From Vallitalea longa (GTDB lineage: Bacteria; Bacillota; Clostridia; Lachnospirales; Vallitaleaceae): DNA of 64,000 bases. Where the stretch lies: contig NZ_BRLB01000021.1 of the NCBI RefSeq assembly GCF_027923465.1, positions 31,447 through 95,446 on the forward strand, in the 5' to 3' direction. The translations under genes and the position numbers were made by a program. This document shows positions 1 to 8,582 of the stretch, piece by piece. Numbering within the stretch: position 1 is the stretch's first letter; the number at the start of each line of letters is the position of its first letter. Below the pieces are notes generated by a model that did no database searches, had not been told where the DNA came from, and worked only from the letters and a program-made list of their open reading frames with translations.

Positions 1-452
1 GTAAACATTATAATAATCCATCTTTTGGTTATGGTGGATATTGTTTACCAAAGGATACTAAGCAATTACTAGCAAATTATTCTGATGTACCACAAAACAT
101 AATGGCAGCAATAGTTGATGCCAATAGAACAAGAAAAGATCATGTAGCTGATATGATTATTAAAAGGAAACCTAAAATAGTAGGTATTTATAGGTTAACT
201 ATGAAGACTAACTCAGATAATTTTAGGCAATCATCAATACAAGGTGTCATGAAGAGGATTAAGGCTAAGGGTATTGAAGTAGTTGTATTTGAACCATCAC
301 TTAAAGAAGATACTTTTTATAATTCAAAGGTAATCAATGATATAGAAGATTTTAAAAAAATGAGTGATGTTATTGTAACAAACAGAATGTCTGAGGAAAT
401 TAAGGATGTAGAAGATAAAGTATATACTAGGGATTTATATAGCAGAGATTAA
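1..452 (+). CDS. ugd: UDP-glucose 6-dehydrogenase, C-terminal part (gene starts before the window)
   Basis: Cytoplasmic NAD-dependent oxidation of UDP-glucose to UDP-glucuronate, a precursor for capsule or exopolysaccharide. The frame is open from base 3 and reads through [12 protein letters not shown] at about bases 33-68; the Cys there is the catalytic thiol of this family. The remaining ~130 residues match the C-terminal UDP-sugar-binding domain ([13 protein letters not shown], then [12 protein letters not shown]). The UDP-ManNAc dehydrogenase family is a less likely alternative, because the [10 protein letters not shown] form is typical of UDP-glucose dehydrogenase. A polysaccharide locus follows directly. 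The start is outside the window. Confidence 0.9.
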   Translation, partial: KHYNNPSFGYGGYCLPKDTKQLLANYSDVPQNIMAAIVDANRTRKDHVADMIIKRKPKIVGIYRLTMKTNSDNFRQSSIQGVMKRIKAKGIEVVVFEPSLKEDTFYNSKVINDIEDFKKMSDVIVTNRMSEEIKDVEDKVYTRDLYSRD

Positions 453-509
453 GTCGGTATATAATGAAAATTGCAAATCGTGTTTTGATTTTACACACCT
501 CAATTTATA

Positions 510-538
510 TTGACAAAATATACCATTTGGTATATTAT
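510..538 (+). promoter_or_regulatory. SigA promoter of the polysaccharide operon
   Basis: TTGACA at 510-515, a 17-bp spacer, and TATTAT at 533-538. It points toward the dehydratase gene at 802 and follows the end of the upstream dehydrogenase gene. Confidence 0.7.
517..536. promoter_or_regulatory. Perfect 20-bp palindrome overlapping the -10 (candidate operator)
   Basis: AATATACCA-TT-TGGTATATT is a perfect inverted repeat that fills the spacer and covers most of the -10 box of the promoter at 510-538. A dimeric repressor bound here would block RNA polymerase. The cognate regulator is not identifiable in the window. Confidence 0.55.
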
Positions 539-801
539 GATAACTGATTACATATGACATAATCTAAAGTGTGTCATTATATCGATAGAGAATTAAACAA
601 GCTTTATCAAACAAACTTGAATTATTAATACAAAAAGAAAATTAAGAAGATATTTTTTAGTATTACTATATGTACATATTTATCATTGGATAATCTTAAT
701 TAACTTTTGGTATGTATCTAAAATATTTCGTTTTGTTATGCCTAAATACAGAATCGAGTACCGATGTTTTAATAAACTATTACGTTAAAGAGGCGAACTA
801 A

Positions 802-2739
802 ATGTACAAAAGAATGAGAATTTTATTTTTAATTTCTATGGACATAATATTAATTCAACTAGCTTACTTTATTTCAATATACTTAAGATTCGACGGATTC
901 ATAGAACAGTATGTCAACATATATTTGTCTAATATTTTTGTAATATCTGCAATAAAAATATGTGTACTCTATATGTTCAAGTTGTATCAGAGTTTATGGA
1001 AATACGCAAGTATAGAAGAATTGTTACAGGTAGTAGGTGGAGTTTTATGTGCAAACGGTGCATTTGTAGCCTATATGTATCTGCAACAACAACATTTACC
1101 CAGATCAATATATGTAGTTACTACGTTACTAGAGATAATGTTTATTGGTGGAGTACGTTTTACATATCGTATGATGAGAAGGGTAAAGAACAGTGAAATT
1201 CTATCAAGTAATGAGAGAAAAAGAATAATGATAGTTGGTGCTGGTGATGCTGGTGTTATGGTTATGAAAGAGATTAGGAATAATGATAACTTTAATGGTA
1301 AACCTGTAGCATTAATCGACGATGATGTTACGAAGCAAAGAAAAATAATCAATAATGTTCCAGTTTTAGGGCAGAGGCTGGATATAGCTAGTGTAGCATA
1401 TAAGAAGAAAATAGACGAAATAATAATATGCATACCATCAGCAGATAAAAATAGTATAAAGAATATAATAGAAGAATGTAAACGTACTAAATGTAAACTA
1501 AGGATTCTTCCACGGATAGATAAGATAATAAATGGAAAAGTTAAATTAGGGGACATAAGGGATGTACAGATAGAAGATTTACTTGGAAGAGAAGAAGTCA
1601 ATCTCAATATTGATGGAATCAATAATTACCTAAAAGGTAAGAAAGTAGTTGTAACAGGTGGTGGAGGTTCTATCGGATCAGAGTTATGTAGGCAGATTGC
1701 TTCATTTGGTCCACGTGAATTAGTTATTATTGATATATATGAAAATAATGCTTATGATCTGCAGAATGAATTGATTAGGAAAAGCAATGTGGAACTACAT
1801 AATCTATGTGATAGTAAGCAAGTGATGCATAAGGCAAAGATTAGACTTAAGGTAATTATAGCATCTGTTAGAGATAAAAAGAGAATTGACAAAATATTTA
1901 AAGATATACAACCAGATGTAGTATTTCATGCTGCAGCTCACAAACATGTACCATTAATGGAAGACAATCCTACAGAAGCTATCAAAAATAATGTGTTTGG
2001 TACTTTGAATGTTGCTCAATGTGCCGATAAATATAATGTGAAGAAGTTTGTTCTTATCTCTACAGATAAAGCAGTTAATCCAACAAATGTTATGGGAGCC
2101 ACCAAGAGATTATGTGAATTAGTCATTCAATCAATAGATAAAGTAAGCAAAACAGAATTTGCTGCTGTTAGATTTGGTAATGTATTAGGAAGTAATGGTA
2201 GTGTAATTCCTTTGTTCAAAAAACAAATTGCAGAAGGGGGCCCGCTAACAGTAACTCATGAAGATATAATAAGATATTTCATGACTATACCAGAAGCTGC
2301 TAGGCTTGTTATTCAAGCTGGTGCATTAGCTAAGGGTGGAGAGATATTTATATTGGATATGGGTGAACCAGTTAAAATTATGGATTTGGCAAAGGATTTA
2401 ATAAAATTATCAGGACTAAAGCCTTATACTGATATTCCTATAGAGGTAACAGGACTTAGGCCAGGTGAGAAGTTGTATGAAGAATTACTTATGGCAGAAG
2501 AAGGAATGACTTCTACTTCTCATAATAAGATATTCATAGGTAGACCTACAGATGTTGACTACATGAAGTTACTGAATTCTCTTGATGAACTTAAGAACAT
2601 ATTAAATAAAGATAATCATCTTCTAATTAAGAAGAGTTTATCTGACTTAATACCTACATATAAGATGGAGAATAAGGTTATCAATGGAGAGTTTATGCAG
2701 CGTATAGCTGAAAGAGAGATTGCTGCTGCTAAGGGATGA
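802..2739 (+). CDS. Membrane-bound nucleoside-diphosphate-sugar 4,6-dehydratase/epimerase (CapD/FlaA1 family)
   Basis: A 645-residue protein that most likely makes the 4-keto-6-deoxy intermediate of UDP-GlcNAc, leading to bacillosamine- or fucosamine-type sugars. Residues ~5-125 hold about four membrane segments. A first Rossmann-like motif (VGAGDAG) lies near 149. The catalytic extended SDR domain starts with GGGGSIGS at ~286. Instead of the usual YxxxK it has M431-GAT-K435, the MxxxK variant of the FlaA1/PglF/CapD group. The length matches the long membrane-anchored CapD/PglF form. Spacing to an AGAGG ribosome site supports the ATG at 802. It is the first gene after the promoter at 510-538. 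Confidence 0.9.
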   Translation: MYKRMRILFLISMDIILIQLAYFISIYLRFDGFIEQYVNIYLSNIFVISAIKICVLYMFKLYQSLWKYASIEELLQVVGGVLCANGAFVAYMYLQQQHLPRSIYVVTTLLEIMFIGGVRFTYRMMRRVKNSEILSSNERKRIMIVGAGDAGVMVMKEIRNNDNFNGKPVALIDDDVTKQRKIINNVPVLGQRLDIASVAYKKKIDEIIICIPSADKNSIKNIIEECKRTKCKLRILPRIDKIINGKVKLGDIRDVQIEDLLGREEVNLNIDGINNYLKGKKVVVTGGGGSIGSELCRQIASFGPRELVIIDIYENNAYDLQNELIRKSNVELHNLCDSKQVMHKAKIRLKVIIASVRDKKRIDKIFKDIQPDVVFHAAAHKHVPLMEDNPTEAIKNNVFGTLNVAQCADKYNVKKFVLISTDKAVNPTNVMGATKRLCELVIQSIDKVSKTEFAAVRFGNVLGSNGSVIPLFKKQIAEGGPLTVTHEDIIRYFMTIPEAARLVIQAGALAKGGEIFILDMGEPVKIMDLAKDLIKLSGLKPYTDIPIEVTGLRPGEKLYEELLMAEEGMTSTSHNKIFIGRPTDVDYMKLLNSLDELKNILNKDNHLLIKKSLSDLIPTYKMENKVINGEFMQRIAEREIAAAKG

Positions 2740-2761
2740 GACTAACTAATTATGGATTATC

Positions 2762-2807
2762 CTACAGAAAGTATTGTATAATGAAGAATATGATTTCTAT
2801 TCTGTAG
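2762..2807 (+). repeat. Inverted repeat between the dehydratase and SLH genes
   Basis: CTACAGAA (2762-2769) pairs with TTCTGTAG (2800-2807) around a 30-nt loop. No U-run follows, so a simple terminator is unlikely. A TATAAT (2777-2782) sits in the loop, but no good -35 was found 17 bp upstream. It may stabilise or process the SLH mRNA. Confidence 0.4.
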
Positions 2808-2842
2808 ATATCAATAAAAACATAAGATAAGGAGAGATAAAG

Positions 2843-5332
2843 ATGAAATGTACTAGTAGTATGAAAAAAATGTTAACACTAGTATTAGCGTTAGTATTAG
2901 TAATAACTCCTATTAACGTTAAAGCATCTGAACAATCTGAAGCTGATGAATTTGTAACAAAATTTGTTAGTGCTGTAACAGGAATGTCAGAAGCTGGTAG
3001 AGAAGGAATTGTTAATTCTGTAAAAACATTATTAAAAGCTGACCAAAAGGACGATATGAAAACATTATTAAAAGATATGTTTTCTAAATTAGAAGATGGT
3101 CAAAGGGAAAGAATTGAAACAAATCTAGAAATATCAGATTCAATGGAAGTTGTAAATGCTTTAACAGATTATGTATTAGGACAATCTGAATCTGGAGATT
3201 TAGATACAGATATACATAATTTAGAAGTGCAACTAGGTCTTGAAGAAGATGAAAATGTAGCAAGTTTAACAGAAGCTTTAAAAAGCAGAAAGTTTGGAGA
3301 AGAATTAGCTAAAATTGAAGGATTGACTCCAACTAAAGTAAAGGATAGTATAGATAAATTAGATACTATATATAAAAATTTATATGGAGCATCTGAATTT
3401 GGAACAGACATAGTTAATTTGAACACAAAAACTAATTATATGTCAATAAACAATAGTGGATTAAATAGATATTTTGACTATATGAAAAAAGTAGAAATAA
3501 TTGAAAATCAAGATTCTATCAGAGCGGCTTTTCAACTAGTTATTGATGAATATAATGATAACAATAATAGAGTTGCAATCAAGTATATATTAAATGAGTA
3601 TAATTTAATAAATACTTATTCATCAGGAGATAGTGGAAATAGTGGAAGTAATGGTGGAGGAAGCCATCCATCATCAGGTGATGATAGTAGTTCAACTCCT
3701 GCATCTGACCAAAAATTAGATGAATTAGCTAGCAAATTAGGTAGCGGTAAATTATCAGGTGAAGAAGCAGCTTCTAAAGTTGAAGAAATAGTTGACGAAT
3801 TAGCTGAAAGCTTAGCTGATATTAAAGACCAAGAAGGTGCTTTTACAGCATTAAAATCTGTATCAGCAGTATTAGGAAGTACAGAAAAAGTTATAGGTAA
3901 GTTAAAAGATGCTGATTCTAAAAAAGAAGTTGTTAAACAAATAGAAAAGACATTAGATAGTACATTAGTAGTATTAGATATGATTGATAATGCTTCAACA
4001 GTTAATTTAAAAGCAAAAGCTATTATTGAAGATGTAGCAGGTATCAAAGATGTATTAAAAGATGATGTTGCAAGTGTTAAGAAATTAGACAAAGTAGCAG
4101 TAAATCTTGCAGAAGTAGCTGTTAGTAAAGCTGGAGCAACAAGAATTGCTACTAGCAAAGTAAATTTTGCTGGTGGAAAAGCTACAGCTGATTTATCAGA
4201 ATATAGCTATAAAGCTCAAATTGAAAAAGCAGTAGAAGCAGAAAAACAAATGACTAAATTCTTAGCTGATAATAAGATTGATGCAGCTAAAGATTTTGAT
4301 GTAAAAATGGTATTAGAAGTTCCAACAACTAAAAATACTAAAGAAGTTAATGTAACATTACCTGATTTAACAGATGCATTTGTTTCTGTTGATAAAGTAA
4401 AAGTTGAATCTGGTGTAGCATCATTTGAACTTAGTGCAGAAACATTTGGTAAGAAAGAAGCTGCTCAAGTGAAACTTAGTGCTACTAATGTTGATGTAAG
4501 TGCATTGACTAGTGCTCAACAACAATCTGTACCTAGTGGAGTAGAAACACTTATTGATCTTAATGCTTATACTGATGGTAATAAAGTATCAGAATTCAAT
4601 AAAGCTGTAGAAGTTGCAGTTCCTTATGAATTAAAAGATGGTGAAGATGCAGAGAAAGTTTCAGTTTACTTATTAACAGATGAAGGTAAAGTTGAAAAGG
4701 CTGCTGGTAAATACGACCCATTAACAGGAAGAATTTCTGTAATGAGAAAACACTTCAGTAAGTATTTTGTAGCTGCTTCAACAGACAAATTTACTGATTT
4801 AGCTGATTACAGTTGGGCTGAAAAACCTATTGAAGTATTAGCTGGTAAAGGTATAATTAATGGTATGAGTGAAGGTATCTACGGCCCTTCTTCAAAATTG
4901 ACAAGAGCTCAATTTGTTGCATTAATAACAAGAATGTATCAATTAGAAGCTAGTCAAGATTCACCATTTGAAGATGTAGCAGCTGACGCTTGGTATGTTC
5001 AAGATGTAGCAGCAGCTTATCAAAATGGTATAATCAATGGAGTATCTGAAACAGAATTTGCTCCTAACAATACAATAACAAAACAAGAAGCAGCTAAAGT
5101 TATCATGAATGTTTTAGAATACTTAGGATACAAAGAAGAAGCTAATAACGATCTTGTAAAAGATGTATATGCTGACTTCAACAATATCGATTCATGGGCT
5201 CAAGGCGCTGTTTCAACAACAGTTAGAGAAGAAATCTTCACTGCACAAAATGGTGATAATTTCAATCCAAAACAAGAAACAACTAGAGCAGAAGCAGCAG
5301 TTATGATTTATAATCTATTCTTAGTAGATTAA
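2843..5332 (+). CDS. Secreted S-layer-homology (SLH) domain protein
   Basis: An 829-residue exported cell-wall protein. Residues 1-29 form a signal peptide ending near VKAS. Residues ~30-255 are helical and acidic, a Ser/Gly-rich linker spans ~260-290, and a long Ala/Lys/Glu-rich middle region follows. Three SLH modules fill the C-terminus (~647-700, 708-765, 770-829), each with the FxDxxxxxW/Y start and TRAQ- or TKQE-type ends. SLH modules bind pyruvylated secondary wall polymer, so this protein probably sits on the polysaccharide made nearby. Leucine codons are almost all TTA, and A-ending codons dominate much more than in the neighbours, suggesting very high expression. The middle region is not recognised. 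Confidence 0.88.
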   Translation: MKCTSSMKKMLTLVLALVLVITPINVKASEQSEADEFVTKFVSAVTGMSEAGREGIVNSVKTLLKADQKDDMKTLLKDMFSKLEDGQRERIETNLEISDSMEVVNALTDYVLGQSESGDLDTDIHNLEVQLGLEEDENVASLTEALKSRKFGEELAKIEGLTPTKVKDSIDKLDTIYKNLYGASEFGTDIVNLNTKTNYMSINNSGLNRYFDYMKKVEIIENQDSIRAAFQLVIDEYNDNNNRVAIKYILNEYNLINTYSSGDSGNSGSNGGGSHPSSGDDSSSTPASDQKLDELASKLGSGKLSGEEAASKVEEIVDELAESLADIKDQEGAFTALKSVSAVLGSTEKVIGKLKDADSKKEVVKQIEKTLDSTLVVLDMIDNASTVNLKAKAIIEDVAGIKDVLKDDVASVKKLDKVAVNLAEVAVSKAGATRIATSKVNFAGGKATADLSEYSYKAQIEKAVEAEKQMTKFLADNKIDAAKDFDVKMVLEVPTTKNTKEVNVTLPDLTDAFVSVDKVKVESGVASFELSAETFGKKEAAQVKLSATNVDVSALTSAQQQSVPSGVETLIDLNAYTDGNKVSEFNKAVEVAVPYELKDGEDAEKVSVYLLTDEGKVEKAAGKYDPLTGRISVMRKHFSKYFVAASTDKFTDLADYSWAEKPIEVLAGKGIINGMSEGIYGPSSKLTRAQFVALITRMYQLEASQDSPFEDVAADAWYVQDVAAAYQNGIINGVSETEFAPNNTITKQEAAKVIMNVLEYLGYKEEANNDLVKDVYADFNNIDSWAQGAVSTTVREEIFTAQNGDNFNPKQETTRAEAAVMIYNLFLVD

Positions 5333-5350
5333 TAGATTGATAATACATTT

Positions 5351-5390
5351 ACTACCAGCTGCCATTTAATGGTAACTGGTAGTATTTATG
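5351..5390 (+). terminator. Probable Rho-independent terminator after the SLH gene
   Basis: ACTACCAG (5351-5358) pairs with CTGGTAGT (5376-5383), with an inner CCAT/ATGG pairing. Only a weak T stretch (ATTTATG) follows, so termination may be partial and allow read-through into the next gene. Confidence 0.55.
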
Positions 5391-5415
5391 AATATAAGGC
5401 AAAGGGGTGTATCCA

Positions 5416-6114
5416 ATGAAAAACAAAAAAATCATATTTATTTTATCAGGTACGCTTATTGCAATATTTATTATTATTGGGATTAATGTTCTTGCATTTA
5501 ACAAGAAGATACAGACATATGAGGTTGATGAGAATTATATTTCTCAGAATCAGATTAAAAATGACGATGAACAATTAGGTAATAAAAACAAAGATATAGA
5601 TAATAGAGAAGTTGAAAGTTCAAAAGATAATGATTCGGTAGAAGAAATTACTAAGGATAAAGAGACATCTGATACTAATAAGACCAATGAGCAAGATGGT
5701 AGTGATATTAGTAAAGAAGATATAAAAGATGATAAAGCAGATGTTATAGATAGTACAAAAAATGATAATGAAGATGTAAAAAAAGAAAATAATGATATTA
5801 CTCAATCTAGTGATGAAGATAATGCTGATAAATCAGATAAACCTGAAGAAGATTATAAGAGTTATACTAATCATGACTGGGTTGACGATAAGATTAATGA
5901 AAATAGAGAAGAGATCGCTGATGAGGATTTGGATACTGGATTACTTATTGGTGATAAGATAGATGATGATATTGTGTTAGGATATCTGGAAGATGGATTG
6001 ACTAATGAAGAGAAAGCTGATTTAAAAGAATATTTGAAGATAGTATTGAGTGATGCAGAGTACCAAGAGATGAATGTACTATTTGATAGGTATAATTATA
6101 TGATGGACGAATAA
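5416..6114 (+). CDS. Membrane-anchored acidic low-complexity protein, unknown function
   Basis: 232 residues. The N-terminal ~28 residues form one hydrophobic segment after a Lys-rich start, giving an anchored or cleaved signal. Residues ~35-150 are a low-complexity run of Asp, Glu, Lys, Asn and Ser. The C-terminal ~80 residues look folded and acidic (DHDWVDDKINENREE region, then EYLKIVLSDAEYQEM). I recognise no family. An in-frame GTG lies at 5407 inside the AAAGGGG ribosome site, so the ATG at 5416, eight bases beyond it, is taken as the start. It lies between the SLH gene and the cpsB-like phosphatase, suggesting an envelope or polysaccharide-export role, but this is inference. Confidence 0.6.
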   Translation: MKNKKIIFILSGTLIAIFIIIGINVLAFNKKIQTYEVDENYISQNQIKNDDEQLGNKNKDIDNREVESSKDNDSVEEITKDKETSDTNKTNEQDGSDISKEDIKDDKADVIDSTKNDNEDVKKENNDITQSSDEDNADKSDKPEEDYKSYTNHDWVDDKINENREEIADEDLDTGLLIGDKIDDDIVLGYLEDGLTNEEKADLKEYLKIVLSDAEYQEMNVLFDRYNYMMDE

Positions 6115-6157
6115 AAGAGACTAAAATGTTCCTAAGAATATTTAAGGAGGGATCTAT

Positions 6158-6946
6158 ATGATAGATATTCATAGTCATATATTATTTGGAGTTGATGATG
6201 GTTCAGCTTCATTGGAGCAGACAATGTCAATGTTAAGGATTGCAGTAGATGAAGGTATCGAGTCAATAATAGCCACCCCTCATTATATTATAGGAGCGAA
6301 TAAATATACTAAAGCTGATTTATTAAGCAGGTATGAGGAAGTATGTAACATCATAGAGAAGGAAAATATACCTATTAAGCTCATGCTAGGTAATGAGTTG
6401 TTTGCTGATGCAATGCTACCTGATATGTTGGTTAATGGTGAGTGTTGTACTTTAGGGAACAGTAAATATGTTTTAGTTGAATTTTCACCAAGAACGGCGA
6501 AATATAGTATTAATAATCTGATTTATAATATTAGTTTGAAAGGCTATACACCTATTATCGCTCATCCTGAAAGGACTTTTGCGCCAGATGATGTGGATAC
6601 TATTCTGAAAGAGTTAGTAAAAAAAGGTTGCTATTTGCAGATGAATTCAGGATCTGTTACTGGTATATATGGGGAAAAAGTTAATAAGATAGCTATAGAG
6701 TTGCTAGATAGACATATGGTTCATTTTGTTGCAACAGATTCTCATACTCATAGAAGACGTTCACCAAGGGTTAAAAAAGCGTATGAGTTTGTTGAAAATA
6801 GATGTGGAGCTAGATATGCTGAGCAGATATTTAATGATAACGGATTGAAGGTAATAAATGATAGTCTTATTGAATACGTTGAACCAAAAGATAAAATTAA
6901 CAATGGGCTTATACATAAATTAAAATATATTTTTAACATGAACTAA
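6158..6946 (+). CDS. CpsB/YwqE-type tyrosine-protein phosphatase (PHP domain)
   Basis: 262-residue metal-dependent phosphatase expected to dephosphorylate the tyrosine kinase encoded two genes downstream and so tune polysaccharide length or output. The PHP-fold metal motifs are visible: DIHSH at residues 3-7, FGVDDG soon after, ATPHY near 43, IIAHPERT in the middle, and ATDSHTHRRR near the C-terminus. Length fits the CpsB/YwqE/Wzb2 family. A strong AAGGAGGG ribosome site precedes the ATG. It forms the usual cpsB-cpsC-cpsD order with the next two genes. Confidence 0.92.
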   Translation: MIDIHSHILFGVDDGSASLEQTMSMLRIAVDEGIESIIATPHYIIGANKYTKADLLSRYEEVCNIIEKENIPIKLMLGNELFADAMLPDMLVNGECCTLGNSKYVLVEFSPRTAKYSINNLIYNISLKGYTPIIAHPERTFAPDDVDTILKELVKKGCYLQMNSGSVTGIYGEKVNKIAIELLDRHMVHFVATDSHTHRRRSPRVKKAYEFVENRCGARYAEQIFNDNGLKVINDSLIEYVEPKDKINNGLIHKLKYIFNMN

Positions 6947-6972
6947 TAGACGAGCCAGAAGGAGACAAACTG

Positions 6973-7662
6973 ATGGAAAATGAGTATCAAGAGATAGATT
7001 TGAAAGAGCTTATACGTGTAGTAATTAAGAAATGGTGGATTATTGCGATATTTCTTGTAATAGGTACGATTTCCACATATCTTGTTACATCTTATTGTAT
7101 GAAACCAGTCTATCAAGCTAAGACATCCTTATTTATTGGTAAGGAAAAAGGCAACTTAGGAAGTATTTCTCTAGGGGATCTACAACTTAACAGTAAGTTG
7201 ATAACAGATTATAGAGAGATAGCTAAGAGTAGGTTAATAGCTGATGAAGTAATTAGTAACCTTGATCTACAAATGGACCTAAAGACATTTAGATCTAATT
7301 TATCTATTAGTACAGTAAGTGATTCCAGGTTATTTACTGTCAATGTCAGTCATATTAATCCTAAATTAGCGACAGATATAGCTAATGAATTAGCTAAAAC
7401 ATTAGTTGAGAAGGTATCAGAGATTATTGAGGTTCAGAACATCCAAGTTATTGACAAGGCATTAGTTCCTACAAGCCCAATAAAACCTAACAAGAAATTG
7501 AATGTTGCAATAGCAGGAGTTCTATCAATCATGCTTGCATTATTTGTGATATTCTTAATTGAATACTTCGATAATACCGTTAAATCAGAAGAAGATGTAG
7601 AAAAGCATCTTGGTCTAACGGTAATTGGTGTTATACCTAAGTTTGAAGGGGAGGAACGATAA
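6973..7662 (+). CDS. CpsC/YveK-type capsular polysaccharide chain-length protein (Wzz domain)
   Basis: 229-residue membrane protein that partners the CpsD kinase. The cytoplasmic N-terminus (EIDLKELI) is followed by a first membrane segment (~18-38), an extracellular Wzz domain (~45-170), the proline-rich SPIKPNK motif typical of chain-length regulators, and a second membrane segment (~177-198). The short cytoplasmic tail would activate the kinase in trans. Split CpsC/CpsD proteins are the standard Gram-positive arrangement. An AGGAGA ribosome site precedes the ATG, and only two bases separate its stop from the kinase start. Confidence 0.92.
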   Translation: MENEYQEIDLKELIRVVIKKWWIIAIFLVIGTISTYLVTSYCMKPVYQAKTSLFIGKEKGNLGSISLGDLQLNSKLITDYREIAKSRLIADEVISNLDLQMDLKTFRSNLSISTVSDSRLFTVNVSHINPKLATDIANELAKTLVEKVSEIIEVQNIQVIDKALVPTSPIKPNKKLNVAIAGVLSIMLALFVIFLIEYFDNTVKSEEDVEKHLGLTVIGVIPKFEGEER

Positions 7663-7664
7663 TT

Positions 7665-8387
7665 ATGGCAGATAATCTAATAACTTTCAAAGAACCGAAA
7701 TCACCTATATCTGAATCATATAGGATGGTAAGAACTAATCTACATTATCTTAATATTGATAACAAGAACAAAGCTATCGTAGTAACAAGTTCTAATCCTG
7801 GTGAAGGTAAAACAACGACTATGGCTAATCTGGCTATTACAATGTCACAAGCTGGTCAGAAGGTATTATTAGTAGAATGTGACTTAAGAAAACCAAGAGT
7901 ACATAAGACATTTGATTTAGATAATAATATGGGATTGGTTAATGTTATTGTTGAAAACAAATCTGTTAGGGACGTAATACATAAGATAGATTCTATTCCT
8001 AACCTTAATATAATAACTGCAGGACCTATACCACCTGATCCTGCTGAATTACTTCAATCTACTATGATGAAGGAATTGATTGATAAGTTTAAGAACGAAT
8101 ATGACGTAGTCCTATTTGATGCTCCACCTGTATGTAGTGTTACCGATGCAGCTATCTTATCAAATCTAGTAGACGGAGTCATTCTAGTTGTAGCTTCAGG
8201 TGAAACTAACATTGAATCTGCCAAACTTGCTAAGAAATTATTACAAAAAGTACATGCTAATATCTTAGGTGTAGTATTATCAAAAGCAGATATATCCAAA
8301 ACTGGTGGATATTATTATCACTACTACGAATACGGAGAAGATGCTACAACTAAGAAACATAAGAAAAGAAAACACAAACGAAAATAA
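7665..8387 (+). CDS. CpsD/YwqD-type bacterial tyrosine kinase
   Basis: 240-residue cytoplasmic BY-kinase of the polysaccharide locus. Walker A is SSNPGEGKTTT (K49), Walker A' is LLVECDLRKP (~67-77), and Walker B is VVLFDAPP (~148-155). The C-terminus has the autophosphorylated Tyr cluster (Y216, Y217, Y218, Y220, Y221, Y223) followed by a Lys/Arg-rich tail. All essential motifs are present and the length is normal. It is the last gene of the run, directly followed by a strong terminator. Confidence 0.94.
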   Translation: MADNLITFKEPKSPISESYRMVRTNLHYLNIDNKNKAIVVTSSNPGEGKTTTMANLAITMSQAGQKVLLVECDLRKPRVHKTFDLDNNMGLVNVIVENKSVRDVIHKIDSIPNLNIITAGPIPPDPAELLQSTMMKELIDKFKNEYDVVLFDAPPVCSVTDAAILSNLVDGVILVVASGETNIESAKLAKKLLQKVHANILGVVLSKADISKTGGYYYHYYEYGEDATTKKHKKRKHKRK

Positions 8388-8406
8388 AACATATACTAAT
8401 ATACTC

Positions 8407-8433
8407 AAGGTTCTTATATCAAGGACCTTTTTT
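8407..8433 (+). terminator. Rho-independent terminator of the polysaccharide operon
   Basis: AAGGTTCTT (8407-8415) pairs with AAGGACCTT (8421-8429) with one G-U pair and a 5-nt loop, followed by a run of T. Confidence 0.85.
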
Positions 8434-8451
8434 AATATTTAAATATTCTTA

Positions 8452-8479
8452 TTGACATGATAGATTTTCCTGATATAAT
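8452..8479 (+). promoter_or_regulatory. SigA promoter of the ABC-2 exporter operon
   Basis: TTGACA (8452-8457), 16-bp spacer, TATAAT (8474-8479). It sits right behind the preceding terminator and about 100 bp ahead of the first exporter gene. Confidence 0.75.
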
Positions 8480-8582
8480 AATCCAGCCTAGAAGATACAT
8501 GTGATTTGATTAACTATATGGTTAATCAAGTGACTGTGTATTGCTCTATATGGCCGATTATTATGAAAGGAAGTGTCTTATT

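Larger units (their letters stand above)
453..801 (+). other. 349-bp intergenic leader of the polysaccharide operon
   Basis: No credible gene lies here. The left part carries a consensus promoter (510-538) with a palindrome across its -10. From the predicted start near 545 to the ATG at 802 the transcript would have an untranslated leader of about 255 nt. No Rho-independent terminator and no known riboswitch class is recognisable in it. A TTTGGTATGT sequence at 706-715 resembles one half of the palindrome. Confidence 0.5.

Noticed and set aside
3616..4158. 180-residue open frame on the minus strand inside the SLH gene
   Set aside because: It mirrors the biased codon use of the SLH gene, is Ser/Leu-rich without a family match, and has no ribosome site.
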